Shown here piece by piece: positions 52,287 through 60,940 of a stretch of DNA of 64,000 nt (positions within the stretch are counted from its first letter, which is position 1; the number at the start of each line of letters is the position of its first letter). The notes below the pieces were generated by a model. It ran no database searches. It saw only the letters and a list, made by a program, of their open reading frames with translations, and was not told the DNA's origin. This DNA comes from Duganella sacchari (GTDB lineage: Bacteria; Pseudomonadota; Gammaproteobacteria; Burkholderiales; Burkholderiaceae_D), in NCBI RefSeq assembly GCF_900143065.1, contig NZ_FRCX01000008.1, positions 62,001 through 126,000 of the forward strand, written 5' to 3'. The position numbers and the translations under genes were made by a program.

Positions 52287-52661
52287 TTATTGCAGCTTGC
52301 TGTTCTGGCAGCCAGCGCTATTGCATTCGCGTACGCGGTCCTGCAGGAACTGCGAACGCTTGATGGTGGTGCTGGTGGCGCAATCCAGATTGACATAAAA
52401 GCCGGTGGGTTCGCGCTTGGAGCAGGTGTCGTTGCGCTGCTTGATCCAGGCCAGCTGGCCGGCTTTCAGCGCTTTCTTGCCATCGGCATCCAGCTTGCTG
52501 CTGAGCACCTGATAGTTGGTGTTCAATTCCTTGTCGGCTTCCTGGTAGACCTTGTTCAGGCAGTACAGGCCGTCGAAGTCGTTTTTCGGGACGTCGCAAG
52601 CGGAGTTGGCGAAGGCTGCGCCCGAGGCGCAAAACAGCATAGCGGCAATGATTTTCTTCAT
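52287..52661 (-). CDS. LprI/DUF1311-family exported protein
   Basis: A 124-aa secreted or periplasmic protein with a signal peptide (MKKIIAAMLFCASGAAFA). The mature part has the LprI pattern of conserved Cys and aromatic residues: CDVPKNDFDGLYCLNKVYQEADKELN, LAWIKQRNDTC and a late CNSAGCQNS. Family members include lysozyme inhibitors, but many have other or unknown roles. It stands alone, convergent with the hydrolase gene (stops abut) and divergent from ubiE. Confidence 0.85.
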   Translation of the reverse strand: MKKIIAAMLFCASGAAFANSACDVPKNDFDGLYCLNKVYQEADKELNTNYQVLSSKLDADGKKALKAGQLAWIKQRNDTCSKREPTGFYVNLDCATSTTIKRSQFLQDRVRECNSAGCQNSKLQ

Positions 52662-52734
52662 ATCGAACCTTTAGGGAGCATTAAACTTGCCAAGTTTGCC
52701 ATGTTTCTAAACAGCCCTCAAGAGCGTCAGCTTG

Positions 52735-52740
52735 TATAAT
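52735..52740 (+). promoter_or_regulatory. -10 element of ubiE
   Basis: Perfect TATAAT, 27 bp before the ubiE ATG. No good -35 is present at the correct spacing. It marks where the ubiquinone block restarts after the island. Confidence 0.5.
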
Positions 52741-52767
52741 GCTGGCAAACTAACAGGCCTGCATACC

Positions 52768-53502
52768 ATGACCAATACCACTCACTTCGGTTACAAAACC
52801 GTCGCGGAAGAAGATAAAGTCCGCGAAGTTGCGAAGGTTTTCCATTCTGTCGCCGCCAAGTACGACATCATGAACGACGTGATGTCGGCAGGCCTGCACC
52901 GCGTGTGGAAGGCCTTCACCATCGCCAACGCAGCGGTGCGCCCAGGCTTCAAGTGCCTGGATATCGCTGGCGGCACGGGCGATCTGGCCAAGGTGTTTGC
53001 CAAGCAGGCCGGTCCGACCGGCGAAGTCTGGCTCACCGATATCAACGAGTCCATGCTGCGCGTGGGCCGTGACCGCCTCTTGAATCGCGGCCTGTTGACC
53101 CCCACATTGTTGTGTGACGCAGAAAAGCTGCCATTCCCGGACAATTACTTCGACCGCGTCAGCGTCGCTTTTGGCCTGCGCAATATGACGCACAAGGACC
53201 AGGCGCTGAAAGAAATGCGCCGCGTGCTGAAGCCGGGCGGCAAGCTGCTGGTGCTGGAGTTCTCGAAAGTGGCCGCGCCATTGCAAAAACCATACGATCT
53301 GTATTCGTTCAAGATTCTGCCTTGGATGGGTGACAAGATCGCCAACGACGCCGAGAGCTATCGCTATCTGGCCGAATCGATCCGCATGCACCCGGACCAG
53401 GACACCCTGAAGTCGATGATGGAAGAAGCGGGCCTGGAACGTGTTACGTATTACAACCTGACGGCAGGTGTGGCCGCTTTGCACACCGGTATCAAAATGT
53501 AA
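52768..53502 (+). CDS. ubiE: Ubiquinone/menaquinone C-methyltransferase UbiE
   Basis: SAM-dependent C-methyltransferase of ubiquinone synthesis. The 244-aa product has the SAM motif LDIAGGTGDLAKVF (about 68-81), TDINESMLRVGRDRL (about 90-104) and the UbiE signature VSVAFGLRNM, with LKPGGKLLVLEF. ATG 52768 is used, giving the usual MTNTTHFGYKTV start; the frame is open 12 codons earlier but across the -10 region. It starts the ubiE-Tim44-ubiJ-ubiB run. Confidence 0.97.
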   Translation: MTNTTHFGYKTVAEEDKVREVAKVFHSVAAKYDIMNDVMSAGLHRVWKAFTIANAAVRPGFKCLDIAGGTGDLAKVFAKQAGPTGEVWLTDINESMLRVGRDRLLNRGLLTPTLLCDAEKLPFPDNYFDRVSVAFGLRNMTHKDQALKEMRRVLKPGGKLLVLEFSKVAAPLQKPYDLYSFKILPWMGDKIANDAESYRYLAESIRMHPDQDTLKSMMEEAGLERVTYYNLTAGVAALHTGIKM

Positions 53503-53519
53503 TGCCTGGAGAGGAAACT

Positions 53520-54425
53520 ATGAACTTGAAAAAAATTCTGGTCGGCGCCCTGATCGCCGCCATGGCGGTATCGATGATCGCGGAAGCGCGCCCGATGGGC
53601 GGCGGCAAGTCGATCGGCCGTCAATCGCAAAACGTCAACCGTATGCCGCCGTCACAGCAAGCGCCGCAACAGGCGCCACGCCAGGCCCAGCCTGCGCCGG
53701 CGCCCGCCGCGCCACCGGTGGCCGCACCGAAGCCGAGCCCATGGAAGGGCATTCTGGGCGGCGCGCTGCTGGGCCTCGGCCTGGGCGCGCTGTTCTCGCA
53801 CTTCGGCCTGGGTGGCGCGATGGCGAGCGCACTGGGTTCCATCCTGATGCTGGTGCTGCTGGCTGGCGTGGTATTCTTCATCATCCGCCTGATCCGTGGC
53901 AAGTCGCAGTCTGCGGCGCAGCCGGCTGCATTTGGCGGCAATAATGTGTACCCGATGCAGCCGCCGGCCGCTGGCAATGCGACGCCGGAAATTGGTTCGC
54001 GCCTGCAGCCAGCCGCCGCGCCAGTGCAGCCGGCGCACACCCCGTGGGGCGTGCCTGCCGACTTCGACAGCGCCAGCTTCCTGCGTGTGGCCAAGAGCAA
54101 CTTCATCCGCCTGCAAGCCGCCTGGGACAAGGGCGATTCGGCCGATATCCGCGAATTCACCACGCCAGAAGTGTTTGCCGAGCTGAAAATGCAGATCACC
54201 GAGCGTGGCGCGCAAACCGACTATACGGATGTGGTCAGCATCGACGCCCAACTGCTGGGCATCGAAACCGGCGCCACCGAATACCTGGCCAGCGTGCAGT
54301 TCAGCGGCACCATCAAACCGGCGCCGGATGCGCTGGCGGAACCGTTCAACGAAGTCTGGAACCTGAGCAAGCCGATCAACGGCAATGGCGGTTGGCTGCT
54401 GGCGGGTATTCAGCAGCTGGCGTGA
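53520..54425 (+). CDS. Tim44-like domain exported/membrane protein, 301 aa
   Basis: The protein has a signal peptide (MNLKKILVGALIAAMAVSMIAEA), a Gln/Pro/Ala-rich linker (about 35-70), one or two hydrophobic helices with small-residue repeats (ILGGALLGLGLGALFSHFGLGG, then LMLVLLAGVVFFIIRLI), another linker, and a C-terminal Tim44-like domain (about 180-300, with FLRVAKSNFIRLQAAWDKGD and a late GGWLLAGIQQL). It is a conserved neighbour of ubiE and ubiJ in Burkholderiales. GAGAGGAAA fixes ATG 53520. Its job is unknown. Confidence 0.85.
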   Translation: MNLKKILVGALIAAMAVSMIAEARPMGGGKSIGRQSQNVNRMPPSQQAPQQAPRQAQPAPAPAAPPVAAPKPSPWKGILGGALLGLGLGALFSHFGLGGAMASALGSILMLVLLAGVVFFIIRLIRGKSQSAAQPAAFGGNNVYPMQPPAAGNATPEIGSRLQPAAAPVQPAHTPWGVPADFDSASFLRVAKSNFIRLQAAWDKGDSADIREFTTPEVFAELKMQITERGAQTDYTDVVSIDAQLLGIETGATEYLASVQFSGTIKPAPDALAEPFNEVWNLSKPINGNGGWLLAGIQQLA

Positions 54426-54463
54426 GAGACCGGAAGAATCCGGTAAAACTGGTAAGATCAAGG

Positions 54464-54490
54464 CCGCCCGTCATCGGGCGGTTTTGTTTT
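54464..54490 (+). terminator. Rho-independent terminator after the Tim44-like gene
   Basis: 7-bp GC stem CCGCCCG/CGGGCGG with a TCAT loop and TTTTGTTTT behind it. It lies only 14 bp before the ubiJ start, so ubiJ-ubiB may depend on read-through or on a promoter overlapping this hairpin. Confidence 0.75.
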
Positions 54491-54503
54491 GAACGGCTAG
54501 AAC

Positions 54504-55112
54504 ATGATTTCACTGAAACCAGGTAGTTTTTCCGCAGCGCCCGCGAGCGCTGCCATCAACCATTTGCTGGCGCAGGAGCCGTGGGCGCGCCAGGAGCTGC
54601 AACGCCATGCCGGCAAGGTGGCGGTCATCGACGCCAGTTCGGTCGCGCTGCGTTTGCGCGTGACCGCGGACGGTTATCTGGAACCGGCGCCGGCGGACGA
54701 GGCCGCGCGCGTCACCATTCGCGTCAAACTGTCGGACCTGCCGCTGATCGCGCAAAACCGCGAGCGCGCCTTTTCGTACGTGCAGATCGAGGGCGATGCC
54801 GAATTTGCCAACGCCATTTCCAGCCTGAGCAAGTCGCTGCGCTGGGAAGCCGAGCACGATCTGGAAAAAGTCATCGGCCCGGTGGCGGCCGTGCGCGCGA
54901 TGTCCGGCGCCAGGGCGGTGTTTGAGGCGGTCAAAAATGGTCATCAAAAGCTGGCGGAAAATGTCGCAGAATTCCTGCTCGAAGAAAAGCAGGTGCTGGT
55001 GCGGCCGCCCACGGTGGACGCCTTCTCGGCCGACGTCTCGCGCCTGCGTGACGACGTCGAACGCGCCGCCAAGCGCCTGGCCAAACTGGAACAGAAACTG
55101 GGATCGACATAA
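54504..55112 (+). CDS. ubiJ: Ubiquinone biosynthesis accessory factor UbiJ
   Basis: SCP2-domain protein that binds ubiquinone intermediates and helps assemble the Ubi complex. The 202-aa product has an SCP2 fold (about 10-120) and a C-terminal coiled coil (about 165-200, RLRDDVERAAKRLAKLEQKLG). Its TAA overlaps the ubiB ATG by one base. Position ubiE-Tim44-ubiJ-ubiB supports the call. Confidence 0.9.
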   Translation: MISLKPGSFSAAPASAAINHLLAQEPWARQELQRHAGKVAVIDASSVALRLRVTADGYLEPAPADEAARVTIRVKLSDLPLIAQNRERAFSYVQIEGDAEFANAISSLSKSLRWEAEHDLEKVIGPVAAVRAMSGARAVFEAVKNGHQKLAENVAEFLLEEKQVLVRPPTVDAFSADVSRLRDDVERAAKRLAKLEQKLGST

Positions 55113-56677
55113 TGCTGAAATTTTTACGCCTGCTGAAAATCCTGCGGGTATCGGTGCGTTACGGCCTCGACGAAATTGCCATCTCCGGTTTGAAGAAACC
55201 GCGCATTACCAAGCTGATCGATACGATATTTTTCTGGCGCGACCTGTCGGCGCCGCGTGGCGTGCGCCTGCGCATGGCGCTGGAAGAGCTGGGGCCGATC
55301 TTCGTCAAATTCGGCCAGGTGCTGTCGACCCGCAGCGACCTGATTCCAGCCGACCTGGTGGTCGAGCTGTCGCGCCTGCAGGACCGCGTGCCGCCGTTCG
55401 ATTCCGATCTGGCCATCGCGCAGATCCGCAAATCGCTGGGCGCCCATCCGGACCAGCTGTTTGCCACGTTTGAACGCACGCCGGTGGCCTCCGCTTCGAT
55501 CGCGCAGGTGCACTTTGCCACGCTCAAGGATGGCCGTCAGGTGGCAGTCAAGGTGCTACGTCCGGGCATGAAGAAAACCATCGATGACGACGTCGCGCTG
55601 ATGCATGTGGCGGCCGAATGGATCGGCAATGTCTGGGCCGACAGCAAGCGCCTGAAGCCGAGAGAGGTGGTGGCCGAGTTCGACAAATACCTGCACGATG
55701 AGCTGGACCTGATGCGCGAAGCCGCCAACGCCAGCCAGCTGCGCCGCAATTTCGCCGACTCGCATCTGCTGCTGGTGCCGGAAATGCACTGGGATTACTG
55801 CTCCTCCAACGTGATCGTGATGGAGCGCATGCATGGCATTCCCGTGTCGCAGATCGACCGCCTGGAAGCGGCCGGCGTGGACCTGAAAAGGCTGTCGAGC
55901 GATGGTGTGGAAATCTTCTTCACGCAGGTGTTCCGCGACGGTTTCTTCCACGCGGATATGCACCCGGGGAACATCCTGGTGTCGGTGGAGCCAGAGACGT
56001 TTGGCCGCTACATTGCGCTGGACTTCGGCATCATGGGCACGCTGAACGATTTCGACAAGGACTACCTGTCGCAGAATTTCCTGGCCTTCTTCCGGCGCGA
56101 CTACAAGCGCGTGGCCGAGGCGCATATCGAGTCGGGCTGGGCGCCGAAAGAAACCCGTGTCGATGAGCTGGAGTCGGCCGTGCGCGCCTGCTGCGAACCG
56201 ATCTTCGACCGTCCGCTGAAAGATATCTCGTTTGGCCAGATTCTGCTGCGCCTGTTCCAGACCTCGCGCCGCTTCAATGTGGAAGTGCAGCCGCAACTGG
56301 TGCTGCTGCAAAAAACGCTGCTGAATATCGAAGGCCTGGGGCGCCAGCTCGACCCCGACCTTGACCTGTGGAAGACCGCCAAGCCCTATCTGGAAAACTG
56401 GATGGCCGAGCAGGTGGGCTGGAAAGGCCTGCTGCAGCGCATGAAAGCGGAAGCGCCACGCTACGCGCACATCTTCCCGCAACTGCCGCGCCTGATGCAT
56501 CAGGCGCTGGAACGCCATGCGGAAAAGCCTAACGACAACACCGAGCTCATCAAGGTGCTGATCGGCGAGCAGCAGCGCACCAATCGTTTGCTGAGTCTGG
56601 TGATTTACGCGGGCGGCGCGTTTGCGCTGGGCGTGGCCGGGTTCCAGCTATACCTGCGCTGGCATCATCTGGGCTAA
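55112..56677 (+). CDS. ubiB: Ubiquinone biosynthesis regulatory ATPase/kinase-like UbiB
   Basis: Atypical kinase (ADCK/UbiB family) that extracts hydrophobic Q precursors from the membrane. The 521-aa product has the KxGQ motif PIFVKFGQVLSTRSDLIP (about 64-81), the Ala-rich nucleotide loop in VASASIAQVHFATL (about 126-139), HADMHPGNILV (about 285-295), and the DFG triad in ALDFGIMGTL. Two C-terminal hydrophobic helices (about 487-520) anchor it. It is translationally coupled to ubiJ. Confidence 0.97.
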   Translation: MLKFLRLLKILRVSVRYGLDEIAISGLKKPRITKLIDTIFFWRDLSAPRGVRLRMALEELGPIFVKFGQVLSTRSDLIPADLVVELSRLQDRVPPFDSDLAIAQIRKSLGAHPDQLFATFERTPVASASIAQVHFATLKDGRQVAVKVLRPGMKKTIDDDVALMHVAAEWIGNVWADSKRLKPREVVAEFDKYLHDELDLMREAANASQLRRNFADSHLLLVPEMHWDYCSSNVIVMERMHGIPVSQIDRLEAAGVDLKRLSSDGVEIFFTQVFRDGFFHADMHPGNILVSVEPETFGRYIALDFGIMGTLNDFDKDYLSQNFLAFFRRDYKRVAEAHIESGWAPKETRVDELESAVRACCEPIFDRPLKDISFGQILLRLFQTSRRFNVEVQPQLVLLQKTLLNIEGLGRQLDPDLDLWKTAKPYLENWMAEQVGWKGLLQRMKAEAPRYAHIFPQLPRLMHQALERHAEKPNDNTELIKVLIGEQQRTNRLLSLVIYAGGAFALGVAGFQLYLRWHHLG

Positions 56678-56682
56678 GCGCC

Positions 56683-57279
56683 ATGGCCGATTTCCAGCAG
56701 CGTGATCCCTTGTCGCCAGCGTTCTGGGATGAGCGTTTCGAGCGCCGCTTTACGCCGTGGGACAAGGGCGGGGTGCCGCAGGCGCTGCGCGATTTTGCCG
56801 CCGCCAGCGGTCCGCTGGTCACGCTGATCCCCGGTTGCGGCGCGGCGTACGAGCTGACGTATCTGGCGCAGCTGGGCTGGGACGCGACGGCCATCGATTT
56901 TTCCCCGGCCGCCGTAGCGCAAGGCAAGGCGGCGGCGGGCAGCTATGCCGCGCGCGTGGTAGAGGCCGACTTCTTCCAATGGCAGCCGGCCCGGCCGCTG
57001 CAACTGATGTATGAACGCGCCTTCCTGTGCGCGATGCCGCGCGCCATGTGGCCGCAAGTGGCGGCGCGCTGGGCGCAGCTGCTGGCGCCGGGCGCGCTAC
57101 TGGCAGGCTATTTCTTTTTTGACGAGGCGCCCAAGGGGCCGCCGTTCGGCATCGGCCACGCGCAGCTGGAGGCCTTGCTGCAACCGTATTTCGTGTGCAT
57201 GGCCGACGAGGCCGTCAGCGATTCCATCCCGGTATTCGTCGGCAAGGAGCGCTGGATGATCTGGCGGCGGACTACTTGA
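56683..57279 (+). CDS. SAM-dependent methyltransferase, thiopurine S-methyltransferase family
   Basis: A 198-aa TPMT-fold protein: FWDERFERRFTPWDKGGVPQAL near the start, SAM motif LIPGCGAAYELTYLAQLGWDATAIDFS, and an ERAFLCAMP acidic segment. Members methylate thiols, selenium or tellurium compounds, or halides. It is 5 bp downstream of ubiB, so it is probably co-transcribed, but a role in quinone synthesis is not implied. Its 3' end overlaps the convergent small PEP-CTERM gene by 8 bp. Confidence 0.87.
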   Translation: MADFQQRDPLSPAFWDERFERRFTPWDKGGVPQALRDFAAASGPLVTLIPGCGAAYELTYLAQLGWDATAIDFSPAAVAQGKAAAGSYAARVVEADFFQWQPARPLQLMYERAFLCAMPRAMWPQVAARWAQLLAPGALLAGYFFFDEAPKGPPFGIGHAQLEALLQPYFVCMADEAVSDSIPVFVGKERWMIWRRTT

Positions 57280-57637
57280 CGTCGACCAGCCGTATGGCGT
57301 CACTGTCGCGGCGGTAGGGCACCAGCAGCAGTAATAGTGCGCCACAGAACAGCATAGCCCAGCCGGAAGGCTCGGGCACGGCACTGGTGACCGTTACCGG
57401 CACCGGTGCAGATTGCGCGTGATCCGGCTGTCGCGCAGGAAGCAACGTGGCGTCGCCAGCCGTGACCGCAGTTGTCGCGGCGACGTTTGTGACGGCAATC
57501 GCCACGGTTGGATGGTCGTCGCGCAAGGTCACGGTGGCGCGCTGGTCGGCGTCTATGAAATCCGGCGCCCGCATTGCCGAGGCCGAGCCAACGGCCAGCA
57601 ATGCAGGCAAGAGCAAGAGGGCTGTGTACCGTTTCAT
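57272..57637 (-). CDS. Small exported protein with PEP-CTERM sorting signal
   Basis: A 121-aa protein. A signal peptide (MKRYTALLLLPALLAVGSASA) and a short Thr/Ala/Val-rich middle are followed by the C-terminal tripartite signal: VPEPSGW (about 89-95), a hydrophobic helix (AMLFCGALLLLLV) and a basic YRRDS tail. This is the PEP-CTERM signature, processed by exosortase in EPS-forming bacteria. No exosortase is in the window. The mature portion is only about 70 residues and I do not recognise it. It is the second gene of a two-gene minus-strand unit. Confidence 0.75.
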   Translation of the reverse strand: MKRYTALLLLPALLAVGSASAMRAPDFIDADQRATVTLRDDHPTVAIAVTNVAATTAVTAGDATLLPARQPDHAQSAPVPVTVTSAVPEPSGWAMLFCGALLLLLVPYRRDSDAIRLVDVK

Positions 57638-57656
57638 GGTAACCCCGCGTGGTAGG

Positions 57657-57863
57657 TTAATCGTCGTGTCGTGACATATGGCGCCGCTGGATACGTGGAC
57701 GGTGCTTGTAGGCGTTCAGACCAACCACTACCGCAATGCACAGGATAATGGCGCGGCGATGCAAAGGTTCATCGGGCGACTGAGGCGTCAATTTGGTGGT
57801 GGCGGCAAGGACTGGCGTTGCCAAGGTGGCGGCCAAAAGGCCGGCGTACAGATATTTTTTCAT
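57657..57863 (-). CDS. Tiny exported/membrane protein, 68 aa
   Basis: Not recognised. It has a signal peptide (MKKYLYAGLLAATLATPVLA), a short TTKLTPQSPDEPLHRR spacer, a second hydrophobic stretch (AIILCIAVVVGLNAY) and a basic His/Arg-rich tail (KHRPRIQRRHMSRHDD). The PDEP-helix-basic order resembles, but does not equal, a PEP-CTERM tail. AGGGAAA precedes the ATG. It is 19 bp upstream of the PEP-CTERM gene. The 252-bp region to its right (57864-58115) shows only the fmdB -10. Confidence 0.55.
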   Translation of the reverse strand: MKKYLYAGLLAATLATPVLAATTKLTPQSPDEPLHRRAIILCIAVVVGLNAYKHRPRIQRRHMSRHDD

Positions 57864-58077
57864 GAGATTTCCCTAAGAATCAAAGAGTTGGAGCGTCGTC
57901 GGTCGGGGACAGCTAACGAGGCGGCGATTCAGGGATTGGGAAATCTACGCAGGTTGGAGCCTATTTAATCATGCTTTGAGACAATCTGCGAATAGATTTT
58001 CTCAATGAAATCGATTATGGCACACCCTGGTACAGGCGATAACCGCAGGAAACAGTCAGGTAGCCCACAAAAAGCTT

Positions 58078-58083
58078 TATAAT
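58078..58083 (+). promoter_or_regulatory. -10 element of the fmdB-like gene
   Basis: Perfect TATAAT, 32 bp before the ATG. No strong -35 at 16-18 bp upstream. Confidence 0.45.
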
Positions 58084-58115
58084 TCAGGGTTTTGATGATT
58101 TTTGCGGAGTAATAG

Positions 58116-58400
58116 ATGCCGATCTACGCTTACCGCTGCGAAGCATGCGGTTTTGCCAAGGATGTCTTGCAGAAGATTTCCGACCCGCAACTGACGGTAT
58201 GCCCGTCGTGCGGCAAGGAATCGTTTAAGAAGCAATTGACTGCAGCTGGTTTCCAGCTCAAAGGGTCTGGCTGGTATGTGACCGACTTCCGTGGCGGCAC
58301 GCCGCCGGCAACGGGGACGTCCACTGGCCCGAAAGCGGACAGCGCCGCACCGGCGCCTGCGCCGGCACCGGCTTCAAGCGGCGGCAAGAGCGAGACCTGA
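58116..58400 (+). CDS. FmdB-family zinc-ribbon protein
   Basis: A 94-aa protein with two CxxC knuckles, YRCEACGFAKD (about 7-17) and VCPSCGKESFKK (about 28-39), forming a small zinc ribbon. The C-terminal part from about 60 is Pro/Ala/Gly-rich and probably disordered. Function unknown; possibly regulatory. GCGGAG precedes the ATG. The DUF502 gene follows 27 bp later and then aspS, the common betaproteobacterial order. Confidence 0.85.
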   Translation: MPIYAYRCEACGFAKDVLQKISDPQLTVCPSCGKESFKKQLTAAGFQLKGSGWYVTDFRGGTPPATGTSTGPKADSAAPAPAPAPASSGGKSET

Positions 58401-58427
58401 CGATCCCATCCACCACGAAGGTATTCG

Positions 58428-59054
58428 ATGCGTAAATATTTCATCACCGGCCTGCTGATCCTTGTGCCCCTGGCGATTACCGCCTGGGTGCTGAATCTGG
58501 TCATCAGCACCATGGACCAGTCCTTGTTGTTTGTGCCCAAGGCTTGGCAGCCGAGCACGCTTATCGGCTTCGATATTCCTGGCCTGGGGACGCTGCTGAC
58601 GATTATCATTGTGTTCCTGACCGGGCTGCTGACCAATAACCTGGTCGGCAATTATGTGGTCAAGCTGTGGGAAAAGCTGCTGAACCGCATTCCGGTGGTG
58701 AGCTCGCTGTATTCCAGCGTCAAGCAAGTGTCGGATACGCTGTTTTCGTCGTCCGGCAATGCCTTCCGCAAGGCGGTGCTGATCCCGTATCCGCACCAGA
58801 ATTCGTGGACCATTGCCTTCCTGACCGGCACCCCGGGCGGTGACGTGAGGAACCATCTGGTGGGCGACTTTGTCAGCGTGTATATCCCGACCACGCCGAA
58901 CCCGACCTCGGGCTTTTTCCTGATGATGGCCAGGAAGGATGTGGTCGAACTCGACATGACTGTCGATGCGGCCTTGAAGTACATTGTTTCGATGGGTGTG
59001 GTGGCGCCGGAAGACGCGCCGAAAGTCATCCTCGAAGAAACCAAGATTAACTGA
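58428..59054 (+). CDS. DUF502 family inner-membrane protein
   Basis: A 208-aa protein with two N-terminal membrane helices (about 5-25 FITGLLILVPLAITAWVLNLV and about 50-75 GTLLTIIIVFLTGLLTNNLV) and a C-terminal soluble domain with IPVVSSLYSSVKQVSDTLF and TTPNPTSGFFLMM. Family members are thought to be transport-related or stress-related, without clear function. Between fmdB and aspS; 28 bp to aspS. Confidence 0.87.
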   Translation: MRKYFITGLLILVPLAITAWVLNLVISTMDQSLLFVPKAWQPSTLIGFDIPGLGTLLTIIIVFLTGLLTNNLVGNYVVKLWEKLLNRIPVVSSLYSSVKQVSDTLFSSSGNAFRKAVLIPYPHQNSWTIAFLTGTPGGDVRNHLVGDFVSVYIPTTPNPTSGFFLMMARKDVVELDMTVDAALKYIVSMGVVAPEDAPKVILEETKIN

Positions 59055-59082
59055 GTAACTTAACCTGAACCGAGAAATAAAC

Positions 59083-60891
59083 ATGTCCTCAATGCGTACT
59101 CACTACTGCGGCCTCACCACTGAAGCGCTGCTTGGCCAAACCGTCAGCCTGTGCGGCTGGGTACATCGTCGCCGCGACCACGGTGGCGTGATCTTCATCG
59201 ACCTGCGCGACCGCGAAGGCCTGGTGCAGATCGTGTGCAATCCGGAACAGGCTGAAGTGTTCAAGGCCGCCGAAGCCGTGCGTAATGAGTTCTGCCTGCG
59301 CGTGACCGGCGTGGTCAAGGATCGTCTGGCCGGCACCGTCAACACCAACCTGAAATCGGGCAAGATCGAAGTGATCTGCTCGGAACTGGAAGTGCTGAAC
59401 GCCTCCGTGGCCGTACCGTTCCAGCTGGACGACGACAACCTGTCGGAAACCACCCGCCTGACCCACCGCGTGCTGGACCTGCGTCGTCCACAGATGCAGA
59501 ACAACCTGCGCCTGCGCTACAAGGTCACGATGGAAGTGCGCAAGTACCTGGACGAACTGGGCTTCATCGACATCGAAACCCCGATGCTGACCAAGTCGAC
59601 CCCGGAAGGCGCGCGCGACTACCTGGTGCCATCGCGTGTGAACGCCGGTAACTTCTTCGCGCTGCCGCAATCGCCACAGCTGTTCAAGCAGCTGCTGATG
59701 GTGGCCAACTTCGACCGTTACTACCAGATCACCAAGTGCTTCCGCGACGAAGACCTGCGCGCTGACCGCCAGCCGGAATTCACCCAGATCGACTGCGAAA
59801 CCTCGTTCCTGAACGAACAGGAAATCCGCGATCTGTTCGAAGACATGATCCGCAAAACGTTCAAGAACACCATGGACGTTGACCTGCCTAACCCGTTCCC
59901 GGTGATGGACTTTGCCGAAGCCATGGGCAGCTACGGTTCGGACAAGCCGGACATGCGCGTCAAGCTGCAGTTCACCGAACTGACCGAGGTCATGAAAGAC
60001 GTGGACTTCAAAGTCTTCTCGGGCGCCGCCAACATGCCAAACGGCCGCGTGGTCGGTCTGCGCGTACCGAAAGGCGCCGACATGCCGCGTTCGGAAATCG
60101 ACGCTTACACCCAGTTCGTCGCCATCTACGGCGCCAAGGGCCTGGCGTACATCAAGGTCAACGAGAAGGCCAAGGGCCGTGACGGTCTGCAGTCGCCGAT
60201 CGTCAAAAACCTGCACGACGCCGCGCTGGCCAAGGTGCTGGAACTGACCGGCGCCGAAGACGGCGACCTGATCTTCTTCGGCGCAGACAAGGCCAAAGTC
60301 GTCAACGACGCCATCGGCGCGCTGCGCGTGAAGATCGGCCACTCGGAATTCGGCAAGGCCGCCGGCCTGTTCGACGACGTCTGGGCGCCGCTGTGGGTGA
60401 TCGACTTCCCGATGTTCGAATACGACGAAGAAGCCGACCGCTGGACCGCGACCCACCACCCGTTCACTGCGCCAAAAGACGGCCACGAAGACTGGCTGGA
60501 AACCAATCCGGGCGCCTGCATCGCCAAGGCCTACGACATGGTGCTGAACGGCTGGGAGCTGGGCGGCGGTTCGATCCGTATCCACCGCGAAGAAGTGCAG
60601 TCGAAAGTGTTCCGCGCGCTCAAGATCGATGCCGACGAAGCCCGCCTGAAGTTCGGCTTCCTGCTGGACGCGCTGCAATACGGCGCGCCGCCGCACGGTG
60701 GCCTGGCGTTCGGCCTGGACCGCATCGTCACCCTGATGACCAAGTCCGATTCGATCCGCGACGTGATCGCCTTCCCGAAAACCCAGCGTGCACAGGATCT
60801 GCTGACCCATGCACCGTCGGAAGTCGACGAGAAGCAGCTGAAAGAACTGCACATCCGTCTGCGTGCAGCCGAGCCGAAAGTCGCTGGCTAA
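59083..60891 (+). CDS. aspS: Aspartyl-tRNA synthetase
   Basis: Class II synthetase of 602 aa, full bacterial length. An anticodon-binding OB fold (about 18-105) is followed by the catalytic core with RLRYKVTMEVRKYL, FRDEDLRADRQPEFTQID (motif 2, about 218-235), the GAD insertion domain (about 300-420) and motif 3 GLAFGLDRIVTLM (about 541-553). Codon use is strongly optimised. ATG 59083 is used; a second Met is three codons on. The gene ends at a good terminator. Whether it also charges tRNA-Asn cannot be judged here. Confidence 0.97.
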   Translation: MSSMRTHYCGLTTEALLGQTVSLCGWVHRRRDHGGVIFIDLRDREGLVQIVCNPEQAEVFKAAEAVRNEFCLRVTGVVKDRLAGTVNTNLKSGKIEVICSELEVLNASVAVPFQLDDDNLSETTRLTHRVLDLRRPQMQNNLRLRYKVTMEVRKYLDELGFIDIETPMLTKSTPEGARDYLVPSRVNAGNFFALPQSPQLFKQLLMVANFDRYYQITKCFRDEDLRADRQPEFTQIDCETSFLNEQEIRDLFEDMIRKTFKNTMDVDLPNPFPVMDFAEAMGSYGSDKPDMRVKLQFTELTEVMKDVDFKVFSGAANMPNGRVVGLRVPKGADMPRSEIDAYTQFVAIYGAKGLAYIKVNEKAKGRDGLQSPIVKNLHDAALAKVLELTGAEDGDLIFFGADKAKVVNDAIGALRVKIGHSEFGKAAGLFDDVWAPLWVIDFPMFEYDEEADRWTATHHPFTAPKDGHEDWLETNPGACIAKAYDMVLNGWELGGGSIRIHREEVQSKVFRALKIDADEARLKFGFLLDALQYGAPPHGGLAFGLDRIVTLMTKSDSIRDVIAFPKTQRAQDLLTHAPSEVDEKQLKELHIRLRAAEPKVAG

Positions 60892-60903
60892 TCTGTTTTG
60901 CTC

Positions 60904-60932
60904 AGAAAAGGCGCTGCGGCGCCTTTTCTTTT
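60904..60932 (+). terminator. Rho-independent terminator of aspS
   Basis: 11-bp stem AGAAAAGGCGC/GCGCCTTTTCT with loop TGCG, then TTT. It lies 12 bp after the aspS stop and 8 bp before nudB. Confidence 0.85.
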
Positions 60933-60940
60933 GTCCGTCT

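Noticed and set aside
59089..60852. 587-codon minus-strand frame opposite aspS
   Set aside because: Antisense to a codon-optimised housekeeping gene; no motifs.
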